A stretch of 64,000 nucleotides of DNA from Nymphaea colorata (lineage: Eukaryota; Streptophyta; Magnoliopsida; Nymphaeales; Nymphaeaceae), in the NCBI RefSeq assembly GCF_008831285.2, contig NC_045149.1, positions 3,649,500 to 3,713,499 on the forward strand. Reading direction: 5' to 3'. Positions 24,001 through 36,066 of the stretch are shown in pieces (the first letter of the stretch is position 1; every line of letters starts with the position of its first letter). The position numbers and the translations under genes are program-made. A model generated the notes under the pieces. It did not search any database and was not told the origin of the DNA. It saw only the letters and a program-made list of their open reading frames with translations.

Positions 24001-27000
24001 TTACAGAAATGTTATGACTAAAGATTCTTCTAGCAGATATTGGGGTTGAAATGAAAGAGAAGATGAAGATGTATTGTGACAACAAGTCTGTGATTAACCT
24101 AGCTAATAATCCTGTTCTTCACGACAGAACCAAACATGTGGAGATAGATCGCCATTTCATACGGGAACACATAGATTCAAAGGAATTGATCCTGCCTTAT
24201 ATGAAGTCTAAAGATCAAGTTGCAGATGTCTTGACTAAAGCCCTATGTACATCTCAATTTGAAAAGAATGTTAGCAAGCTTGGCATGTTCGACATGTATG
24301 AAAAGCTTGAGGGGGAGTGTTAGAACATCTTGTAATAGGGAACCGGGTCCGGATATGGGCCCGGTCCTATGGACGCGGATACCGAGGCGGGCTCGGTACC
24401 CTAGGCGGGCTCTCTACCTCTCTCTCTTATAATCTCCACTTATTGTAAATCTGTTGATTAAGTGGAATTAATTTTCTCTCTCCTAGGGTTGCAGTTTTGC
24501 CCCTAGGTTAGAGCTTCCCCGTGGTTTTTCACCTCTTCTTGAGGTTTTCCACGTACATCGTGTGTTTCTTCTCTGTTTCTCTCTTCCGTTGCGTATTTCT
24601 ACAAAGACTAATGGATACAAATAGGGAAATGGTGATCACACCCTATTCATTAAGCAGAGAAATGGTCTGGTGAATCTTCTTCTTGTATATGTTGATGATA
24701 TGATTGTCACAGGTGACGATGAAGAAGAGAAAAAGAAGATGAAGGAGAGGTTAGCTGCTGAATTTGATCTGAAAGATATGGGTAAACTAAGGTACTTTCT
24801 GGGGATAGAGATTGCTCGATCAGAGACAGGGCTTGTTATGAGCCAAAGGAAGTACACTCTGGATCTCTTAAAGGAGACAGGTAAACTTGGATGTAGGCCA
24901 TTTCTAACTCCAATGGAGTCTGGTACGAAGATAAGCATCAAAACTGACAACATCCTGGATGAGGAAGGAAAAGGACGGTATCAGAGGTTGGTTGGTAAGC
25001 TCATCTATCTTACTCTTACTTGCCCTGATATCACTTATGCTGTGAATGTGTTGAGTCAGTTTATGCATGCTCCTACTGATTGTCACTGGAAGAGTGCAGA
25101 AAGAGTGTTGGGGTACCTGAAGAATGACCCAGGGAAAGGATTAATGTATATTCAGCAAGACCAACTTAATATTGAAAGATACTCTGACGCAGATTGGGCA
25201 GGGTGCACTGATACTAGGAGGTCTACCACAGAGTACTGCATCTTTTTGGGGGGTAACCTGGTTGTATGGAAAAGCAAAAGACAGGAAGTTTGTTCTAGAT
25301 CCAGTGCTGAAGCTGAATACAGGACGGTTGCTATGGGAGTTACAGAAATGCTATGGTTGAAGATTCTTCTAGCAGATATTGGAGTTGAAATGGAAGAGAA
25401 GATGAAGATGTACTGCGACAACAAGTCTGCGATTAACCTTGCAAATAATCCTGTCCTGCATGACAGAACCAAACATGTGGAGATTGATCGCCACTTCATA
25501 CGGGAACACATTGATTCAAAGGAGTTGATTCTGCCTTATATAAAGTCTGAAGATCAAATTGCAGATGTTTTAACCAAAGCCTTATGTACTTACGTATATC
25601 TCAATTTGAAAAGAATGTGAGCAAGCTTGGCATGTTTGACATGTATGCCAAGCTTGAGGGGGAGTGTTAGAATATCTTGTATAGGGAACCGGGTCTGGAT
25701 ATAGACCCGGTCCCATGGACGTGGGAACCGAGAGTGGCTCGGTACCCTAGGCGGGTCTTCCTCTTATAATCCCATGTTATTGTTGTTTTAGCGGATTAAG
25801 TGATAATAATTTTCTCTCTCCTAGGGTTGCGGTTTTGCCCCTAGGTTAGAGCTTCTCCGTGGTTTTTCACCTCTTGAGGTTTTCCACGTACATCGTGTGT
25901 TTCTTCTCTGTTTCTCTCTTCCGTTGCATATTTCTACAGAAACCACTATAGTATAGTATAGGCTTCTCCCGTAGGTCGCTTAAGTAGGGCGCCCGCCTAC
26001 CAATCAAAGAGGCGGAGAGTCCGCGTAAGCTCACCCGGAAGCTTGAAGAGCTTGAAGAGCCAGAAAGGAGAGAGTGGCAAAGGGGAGAAGCGACTCGTCG
26101 TAGAAGCTTCCTAAAGCAAACGCTTCGCTACACGTCACGTCACGTCACGAGCAAAGCCAAAGCTATCAAAAGTGCTCACCACACAATCTCTTCAGCAATA
26201 AGATAAACTGTGAACTAAGGCACCAAATATCCCTATCAACAGGGCAACAACCAAAACAGTGCACTAAGGCACCTAAACATGCTCCCAATATAGCAACCAA
26301 CAGTTACTAAGGCCCACAACCAGAAGCACCAAAGCCCTCCAAACCCTGCTGTCAACACAGCAGCAAGCAGCACACAGTACAGGGGTTTACACAAGTGTTT
26401 GGACAACCATTGGAGAGCCCAAAAACTATAAATAAAGCCGTTGGGGACTCCAACGTCTCCTACAAAATAAAATAAAAGTAGGAATCAGTACAAAAGAAAT
26501 AAAAAGTATAAATGAGTATACAAATGAAAACTATGTAGTGGTATATTTTAGTTAATACATACATGTACACCTGAAATATACACAGGTACTTACATTTTCC
26601 TATCCCTCAAGCTTACGGTGCTATCACCAGAAGTTTGCAACAAAGAGTCAACAAAGTTCTTCTATTGTGGATTCCAGACCGATTACACAGAAAATCTCCA
26701 ACTTAAACTCGTGATGACACAGCTTCAAGTGAGATAGGCACCCAGTCTTGTGACACTTCCCTCAGTATTTCACAAAGGCTTGTTCAAAAGCTAAATGTAA
26801 AGATAGTAAACCAATTAGTCACAAGATCAAACAGAACAGCAGGATCCTTAGATTTCAAACTAGTAGTGGGAAAACAAAATTTATCTGAGTTCTAAAAGCA
26901 TCACTCTCACAAAGATTAAATAAGCTGCGCACGAAATCCACCAAAGAGACATCCCTCGTCCCACACGATCTGGTCTAGCAAATGGCTCACACGACCCAGT

Positions 27001-30000
27001 CTTTGCTAAGGATATATCTCCACTAAATATTTTGCTCCATTTGTAGGTAATCCAGCCTCATGAATGAGCAAGAAACATGTTTTAGCAGCTAAAGTAGTTG
27101 GAAATTTGTGGCCTTTGTGTTACAAAGAACTCATTCCTACTCGAGAGAATCCATGAACATCTAATAGTTGAGAAAATGTAAAGAATAACAGAGAAACTAA
27201 GGATTGACAGGATTTTATTTTAGATGTCAGAGAAACAAAAAAAAAAAGCTGAAAGAAGTCATTTCGTATCCATATCATGATATTGTATCCATATTATGCG
27301 ATAGCATTGGGATATCTAGAAGGATATCAGAGATATCACAAACCATCATCCGTATTGGCCATTATTTAGGACTCCGGCTCTCACCCAATTTCCTGCAAGC
27401 ACATAACGTGACTAACTTTGGGACCTATGTCACATAGGTGCAGGGTGCCGGTGCCGGTGCTGGTGCGACACATCTTGGAAAATTCGGTTGCGGGGGTGCG
27501 GATATATATATAAAATAATGTTGTATGTTTATATTTCTTTTTACTGAAAATTAATTTTTTTTTCAAAGGTCATTTTGCATGTTGGGTGCATTTTCAATTG
27601 AATGCAAGTATTGGGTGCATGAAAATAGAATGTAATTTATTTTTCAAATTTTAAATTGAATAACATAGAGGTCTTTTAAAATATTGACAGTTTGGCCGTC
27701 CTTTTAAAGGACAAGCATTTTAAGGGCAGTTAATTTTAAAAATTTTAAATTGAATAAAATATACATATTTTTAATGTAAGCAGTCTGGTCGAAGGACAGC
27801 AGACTGGTCGTACTTTTGCTGCCTTCCTTTTTAAAGACAAAAGTTGGAAGCTTGAAAAAGAAAGAAAGAGAGAGGAAATAAAATAAAGTTTTTCTTTTAC
27901 ATATACATAGTCTAGTTGTCTTTTTTCAAGGACAGCAGACTGGTCGTCCATTAAAAAGGATGCTGCTGCACCTTTGACTGTCTTCTTTTTTAAAATGAGA
28001 GTGAGAAAGCTGAAAGTTTGAAAAAGAACGAGAGATAGGACGGAAAAATAGGAGGGAAATGAAAAGGGGAAAGGAAAAGGAGAAAAAAAGGTGAGAAAAA
28101 ATAGAAAAAAAAAAGGGAAAAAAATCAGGTGCAGCTTGGGTACATGTCGGAGCTGCACCTGTGTCTGCACCCGCACCCGCATCGTGTCAACACAAGTGCT
28201 GGGTGCATTTTAAAGCACCCATGTGACTTAGTTTGAGACATGAATAAAAGTAATTATTACTCTCCCTATCTCCCCTTACCTTCACGTCACACTGGCATGG
28301 CTGAGTAGCTGAACATAGAGTGGCACAACCATTTCATAAAATTCTAAGAGAATTTTTACAAGGGACTTAAAGCAGAGTTGAGAATGGAGTTCACCATGAC
28401 ATATAGCCATATTTCTGACACATGGAGCTGTTCTATCAACTGCACCATTATTGAAACAATGGTAACTTAAAGGCCTTTGAACAACTTAAATCTCGAAGGA
28501 ATTAGGGAGAAGTCGTATGTATCATATTTATCTGACTTGATATAAAGTATTTAGAATGAGAATGGACTTGCAGTCACAAGATATTACTATTATTAGAGAT
28601 AAAACTGCACCCTCACCAGACTGAAATGTGTAGAACCGAATGCCTCCAACTGCGACAATGCCTATACAAATCAATGCAAAAGGAAACATAAGTTATTTTA
28701 TAATGAGCAGATAATACTCACCATAAATGTCAGGAAGTATCAAAAAAACAAGCCCCTCAGTCTATTCTATAGGAGGGAAAAAAATGACATGCTGCAGTAC
28801 AAGGATCACATCACAAGTTGGGTTGCAAGTGGACTGGATCTGGGATAATAAAATACATTAGAGTATGGACTGAAATGGGATTCATACAGTGATGACCAAC
28901 AAATTCCTCAAACCAGATCTAGAGCACTTGCAATCCTAATCACAAGCAATGCAAAAAGGTCAAAAGAACAGTTACCCCTACGAAAAAAAATGGAAGTTGC
29001 TTTTACTTATTTTGAATTTTACATATTGTTGACAGATAAAGGTAGCAGAGCAAAAAGTGCAGCGCCTCCTGATTGACACCATTTTTCACCTATGGTTCAC
29101 TATCCAAATGGTTACTGTAAACCTAATCCTAACTTGAGATCCAATCAATGGTTCCAGGTATGCACTCCAATTAACTTTGTTTGGATTGACCATGCTTTTA
29201 TTTATTTTGAATTTCACATATTGTTGACACATGAAGACAGCAGAGCACAATTGCAGCTCCTCCTGATTGACACCATCTTTCACCTATGGTTCACTATCCA
29301 AATGGTTAATGAAAAGTGAAAACCTATGTTGCATGGACACTTCAAAAAAGATGAAGTGTCAGTGTCCAGCCGTATCCTACACTGACATGCCTTGACACAA
29401 CACGGGTGGGACATGCCATTTTCTGAACATGAAGTGTCCAAAAAATGGACACCCCCTCTCTCTCTTTATATATATATATATATATATATAAACCGTGACT
29501 CTGACATTATGGTGACATTTGTAAACATTAAATGAGGGCCCTCCGTCAAAATGATGGAGGGTCTCATTTGATCTCTTTTTAACCTTTGTTTGCTTATTTT
29601 TATTTTTTATTTTATTATTTCTTTTGGAAGGGTCGTGCAATGGATCAGAGGAGGTAGAGGGAAGGAGGAGGAGAAGACATAGATTGTGACACCCACTCAT
29701 CCACATGCATTCATGTGTATGCATCATTAGGACTCATAACCATCATGCATTCACTCATTCATGTCATACTTACATGCATCAAAACATGTCATCCACGAAT
29801 GGTATATAGTCAGGCCTTCATGTTGTGAGCCTATCCATCCTCATCCATCATTATTTATCATACATATGCATAAATACTCGTATACTTGCATAGAGCATTC
29901 ATGCATCTACATTAAGTCAATGCATGGAGCGTCTTCTTGCATCATATACATTTTATATGAACAGTCCCATGCTTATTTATGCATAGCCCTTCATCCATAC

Positions 30001-33000
30001 ATATAGAATAGATGATACACCATATCGTCTCGTTCATATCATGCATCAGATGGTATGCTGGACATAAATGTGAGTCTCTGTCTCTCCTTGGAGATAGATA
30101 CATCATTTTCTATGTAATTTCCTCTGTGTCACGTTGATTGCTTTGTGCAGCATGTTCGATGACTGTGGGAGAATTTATTTGGTGTTGCGCATAAGTTAAA
30201 TTTCATTTAAAGAGTGGGAATTATTTTGCATCTTTAAGCTTGTTTCTTGTGGTTCCACCTGTACTCACTACTTAGATAAAAAGTCAAAAATTTGTAAGTT
30301 GGTATGTATCGCTATGTGGTTTTCAATAAACTATTATCATAAAGGTCTTCAAGCAAAAATTGCATCAATTGTCTTTTCATTCAACACACAAAAGAGTTAC
30401 AATACCTTCTAAAGTTGTGTTTTCATATGTATGGGAGTTTGCTACTGTTGCTTCTGATTCTCGGAGTCGACATTATCTAATTTTAGTTAACAATTATTCT
30501 TGTGATACCTGGGTATGTTGAAAAGATGTCATATTTATTGTTGATTTTGGATCTGGGTCCAATCCAATGTAAATTATTGTGTCTACATGTAAGTAGTGGC
30601 AGGCTTGTCATTTTTTTATACCACTATATATTGTTAAGCCATGTAAAGAATGGCTGTACTTAACGAGGATTAGTGCATGCCTAAGGTTTTGAGGCTGATG
30701 TCATACTGTTACGAAGGGTCACCAACATTTCTCTCTGCTGTCCAAAATGAATGCTTTGCTCCATCAGTGGCTTTTTGAGTAAAACCAATGCCTCTGCAGT
30801 AGTTTATGCCAATATTGCGATACAGGAACGATACACCCCTTATTTACGATACGGGGGGTGTATCGTACCGTTTTTTTAAAACGATACGGTCCGTATCGTT
30901 TTAAAAAAACGGTACGATACACCCCCCGTATCGCAAATAGGGGGTGTATCGTTCCTGCATCGCACGTGTGCGATACAGGGCCCGTATCGTACGATACAGG
31001 CTGATTTCGTGGAAACCCAACCGAGATCTACTTATTCTGCTTCTTTTTGAAAAAAGGCCTCCATTCTTCATTTCTCAAGCTCGGATACTGCCGTCAGGGA
31101 GAGCGATCGTCCATTTTCACCATCAAAAAGTTGATTTTCACAGTGAAATCGAAGATTAAGGGGTCGATTTATGCGTGGGTGGTTGATTTTCGTTGAGAGG
31201 AAAGGCGTTTTCTTCATTTCTTCTTCATAAGGTATGAAATCTCATGTTTTTACCATGTATTCATAATTTTTTACCGTATAATCGTAGATTGAAAGATTTT
31301 GAGTGTTTTTCATTAAGTTTACCATAGGATTTGGTTTTTTTTTTTTTTTGAAGATATGGATTCCACATGGCAATGGTGCGAAAGGGTGAAGGAGAATAAC
31401 CACTTGAAACTCAAATGTAGCTTTTGTGGGAATACATTTTCAGGAGGGATTAGTAGAATGAAACACCATTTGGCAGGGACCTCCAAAGATGCGTCTCCTT
31501 GTGTTGGAGGACCAAACAAACCTTTGCCTCCATATGTGCGTCAGCGATGTTTAGATATGCTTCATGCTTTACATCAAAAGAGGATACAGAAAGAAATTGA
31601 AGAGGCAGATGTAGGCTATAATGAGCCTTTGGAAGATGAAGAAGAAGAGGAAGAAGCTTATGAATGTGATGATGAAGATGATAGCAGTCTAAGAACATAT
31701 TTGGAGACCTCAAGAGGTAGAGATCGTAGAGGAAAAGAGATCATTTATGAAAGAGGTCGATCTGGCGTAACGGGAAGGAAGAGAAGAGGCACAACAGATA
31801 GGGCCAGGCGCGGTATGCGACCACCTAGTGGTAGAGTTCCTACTGGTAGGTCTAGTGTTGGCTCTATTAAGAGCTTTTTCCCTTCATATACTAGCTCAGG
31901 TGGTCAGCCGCAGATTCGTGCTGCTATGACATCTAAAGATATGTTATATCAAGCACAAAAGATGGTAGGGAAATGGTTTTATGATGCATGTATTCCAAGC
32001 CATGGCAGATGCAATTGCTTCTATAGACCCCGGATTCAAAATGTCATCATATCATCAGTTGAGGGGTAAAATTCTTCAAGATACAATGAAAGAAGTGTCT
32101 GAACATTGCGATCAATTGAAATTATCTTGGAAGGAAGCAGGTTGCTCCATTATGTTAGATGGATGGACTGATACAAGGTCAAGAACACTTGTAAATTTTC
32201 TTGTTTATTGCCCTAAAGCCTAAAGGTACAATGTTCTTGAAATCTCTTGACTTGTCTGATGTTCCTAAGACTGCTGAGATTTTGTTCAATATTTTTGATA
32301 ATGTCGTACAAGAAGTTGGACCTGCAAACATTGTACAGTTTATTATAGATAATGCTGCAAATTATAGAGTTGCAGGAGATTTGTTATTTCAAAAGTATGG
32401 AACATTCTTTTGGAGTCCATGTGCCACTCATTGTGTTAATCTTATGTTTCAAGATCTTAATGAGATGAATGATATGAAATCAGCCATTAACCAATGTCAA
32501 GAGGTAACAAAATTTATCTATAATCATGCATATATATTGAGTTTCATGAGAAAGTTTACAAAAGGAGTTGAATTGATAGGACCTGCACAAACTAGATTTG
32601 CCACAAATGTATTGATTGTGCAGAGTGTGGTGAAACAAAGAACTCCTTTGAGGTAGATGTTCGCTAGTGAAGAATGGGCTGCATATCCACATGCTCATAA
32701 AAGAAATGCTTCTTTAGTTGTGGATATCATATTTAATAACAAATTTTGGGAATCATGTGTGAAGCTATTGAAAGTTTGTGTTCCATTAGTGAAAGTCCTC
32801 AGGTTAGCTGAGAGCGAGGATAGGCCTTCCATAGGGTACTTATATGAGGCCATGGATAAAGCAAAAGAGGCAATTCGAGACAACTTAAAATGAAAGAAAA
32901 AGTTATATATGCCCATATGGAAGATGATAGATAAAAGGTGGACTGGACAGTTTCATCAACCTCTTCATGCAGCAGCTTACTATCTAAATCCTGCAATTAG

Positions 33001-36000
33001 ATTTTCTCCTACATTTAAGAAGGACAGAGAAGTCTTAAGTGGTTTGTTGGATTGTATTAACGTGTTAGTGGCAGATTCTAAAGAACAAGATGCCGTCAGC
33101 AATGAGTTGGATCTATATGATACTTGTTATCGGGGCATGGGACAACCTGTCGCCGTTCAAGCCAGGACAACCATGCGTCGAAGTAAATACATAGAAATGT
33201 TTAATTTACTTTGCATTTGTTACATTTGATTTTTTGAGAACTTTCACATTGATTTGTTATAACGTTATATTTTTGTTTAGATTTGTAGTGGAATAGGTAT
33301 GAGTTTGATTGTCCAAACCTAGCACGTTTTGCAATCAAAGTCCTCAGCCAAACATGCAGTGCTAGTGGATGGGAAAGGAACTGGAGTGTGTTCCAACATA
33401 TCCATATGAAAAAAAGGAATAGGCTCGAACATAAAAGGTTGAATGACCTTATCTTTGTTCAATATAATATGAGGTTGAAACAAAGGTAATATAGCTTAAT
33501 GTTTACATTTTTTGTACAATATATTTATATGAAATTATATATTAACAAGTTTTCTCTTATGTAACGTAGAGAATTACAAAAAACATCAACAAGGAAGCAC
33601 ACATCTCAGTTCGATCTTATCAGCTTGGAAAACTTTGACGATCTGGAGCCATGGATTGAGGAAGAACCGACTACAATATTTGATGATGAAGATCTTGAAT
33701 GCTTCAACCTTGAAGCTGAAGCAACAGAAGGCTTTGTTGATGAAGGAGAGTCTGCTAGTGCTACTGCTGGTGCTGAATATATTGGTGAGGATCTTTCAAT
33801 TCTTGACGATGAAGATGAAGATGATGAAGATTATGAATGATGAATCATTATATCATTATATGTATCGAACGACTTAAGAGTTATGAATCTATGGTTGTTG
33901 AATAGTTGAATGTTTTATCACTTTATGGCTTATGCTTTGTTGATTGAAATTGAATGATATTGTTATGAATTTTGATGTCTATGAAGTATGAATGATGAAC
34001 CGTGAACGTGTAAGTTTATAGCATTTAGCAATAATAAGTCTATCATTATCTACAATATGTTTTCTATGAAGAATTTATTATTTTTAATTTTTTCTGATTT
34101 TTTTTATGAATTTTCCGATTTTTTTTTTATTTTTTCTGATTTATTATTTAAAAAAAAATTTACGATACGGTTATGACTTACGATACGGCGTATCTTAAAG
34201 CCCGACCCATACGCCTTACGATACGCATTTTACAACATTGGTTTATACTTCAAAGTACATTTATGATATTCATGAACCATGAAATGATTTTGACAATTTT
34301 TTCCATCCAATCTTTCATCTTTAACTCAAACTGCTGCGAAGCTTTCCCTTGTTCATGTTCACTTTAAAGCCACCATCTTGTTGTCAATAGAACTTGTGAC
34401 CTTCAATTGGGTTGCAAGGATATGCCACTCACGTATCCCATGGTCTTTTGCTACAAGGAATTTTTCTCATAGCCCCAGCGATATCATATAATTTGAGTCA
34501 TTGATCTTGAAGAAGATAACTGCTATGTGCCCCTTTTCTGCCATCTTAAAGCAAGACTAAATGAGAGAAACTTTGCTACAAAGACCCATCAAAGTAAATT
34601 GTAAGAAATTTGAGACGAGCATCTTTCCATAGGCAGCAACTTAAGAACAGACACCAATCACACTGTACACATATATGAACTTATTATGTGTGTATATTAC
34701 TGGGTAGATAATATATATATATATATATATATATAGGAATTGAAATAAGCCGGCTGCCCTATGTGCCAATGGTTTTTTCTATTTTGTATTGTTAAAAACC
34801 AGCAAAAGGTGCATAGCCAATGGCAGTTGCTTGCCCATGGTTTTAGCAAAAGATTGCACCTTCTGTGAAGGATGTTTAACGACACAAAATTTTAAAAAAA
34901 AAACAAAGAAGCAAACAAGCAAGCAAACAGACCATCCAGCCGCAATCAAGATTGTGGAACTCTCCCTTCCCATTGCTCAGTCATCTCTATTTTGTGACAA
35001 CTAAAGTGCAATCAAGATTGTCTTCAATCATGTTCTACATAATCGCACTAAGCATATAGAGATTGATCAACATTTCATTCGTCAAAAGTGTTGAACTTAG
35101 AGGAGTTTATGTTTCTAGGTGGTTCTTTGTAATATTAAAGAGTTATAAGACCTCTTTAATCTTTTCTTTATTTTAGATTGATGTAATATGTAAATCTCCT
35201 TTCTACCCTAATCTCTTTATAATAGAGATTAGGGTTAGTGAATGAATCACGTTTTCTCTCCCCAACTCTCACGACTTCAACTCTTTCTCTCTCTCCACGT
35301 CTCAAGGCTGCAACATGGTATCAGAGCAGCAAACGTGATTGGCAACGTGAAGCAAACAGCCGGCGACAGGCAGCGGACGTCCATGAATCTGGCGACGTGA
35401 AGCAAACAGCCGGTGACCCTCCTCCTCTCAGGCTATATCTCTTCCACTGTCTCCTCCTTCTTTCGTGTCTTTCTCCTTCTCTTCTCGTATGTTCTAGTTG
35501 ACTGATTTCCAGCAACGGAACCGTGTGCTGGAGTCTATTCACGCTAGGAGATATGCGTGAATAGACTCCAGCCATGGATTTACATAAGTATATATATTAT
35601 CGTAGCTGTGTGGGAGTCTGAATCTCTTATGGTCTGATGTGTTCTATGATCAAAGCAGCCAAGTGGAGGACTGCTCTCTATGATTTATGTGGCAGTTCAT
35701 GTTGAATGTTTTTATTTGTTGTCGCTATTCATGATTTGTAAAAAATAATCGATGGTACAACAGTGTTAGATGCATAAATAGACAAGTTGTTGGTTGGAGC
35801 AGACAATACAAGCAGTGAGGATCCTTTTTCTGTTGTGGGCTTGCTGTTAGCAGAATTTTTTGTCGTTAGATTGTTGTTTTTTTGTCGTGGTGTTGCTGTC
35901 AACAGTTGGACAGCAGTCTGTTTTTTGTCGTGGTGTTGTTGTCAACAGTTGGACAGCAGTTTGGTTGTTGTTGCGCATCTAACACTGCCGTGTGTGACGT

Positions 36001-36026
36001 TTGTTCTTGCTGATCAGTCTCTTTCT

Positions 36027-36066
<40 letters not shown>

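Larger units (their letters stand above)
13080..25938 (+). mobile_element. Composite Copia element with four nested insertions
   Basis: The outer element has near-identical LTRs at 13080-13821 (5', carrying a TRIM) and 25665-25938 (3'). Flanks are GAATC (13075-13079) and GAAAC (25939-25943), a 4-of-5 match that may be a decayed TSD. Inside lie gag, protease and integrase of the outer copy, then an intact Copia on the minus strand. Next come the RT/RNase H and 3' LTR of a second related copy (with a GC-rich hAT-like insert), then the outer copy's own RT/RNase H end. The second copy's LTR at 24318-24603 is clearly more different from the outer pair than these are from each other. Confidence 0.85.
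30810..34240 (+). mobile_element. hAT DNA transposon, full length, inactive
   Basis: 3431 bp between 8-bp duplications GTTTATGC (30802-30809) and GTTTATAC (34241-34248), which differ by one transition. Ends are CAATATTG and, reversed, CAATGTTG. Subterminal regions on both sides are full of ACGATACG/CGTATCGT motifs, plausible transposase-binding sites. A long palindrome lies near the left end. The interior codes for a hAT transposase with frameshifts and stops. Confidence 0.85.

Noticed and set aside
23420-24017. Long plus-strand Leu/Pro/Gly-rich frames in the GC-rich insert
   Set aside because: High GC lacks stops in several frames; the minus-strand kinase motif is the only meaningful reading.
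27745-28182. 145-codon minus-strand Phe/Leu-rich frame
   Set aside because: It lies in the purine-rich interior of a MITE with no coding capacity.
28617-28661. Reading of this exon in another frame (IVAVGGIRFYTFQS)
   Set aside because: Phase 0 from the acceptor gives ALSQLEAFGSTHFSL, which fits the protein family and both neighbouring exons; the other frame does not.
29761-30006. His-rich 81-codon frame
   Set aside because: It arises from CATGCAT repeats; no homologue or gene context.
34249-34959. Left half of the MITE whose right end is at 50452
   Set aside because: I looked here for matching ends and an 8-bp duplication TGATATGC on the far side of the Copia cluster and found none.
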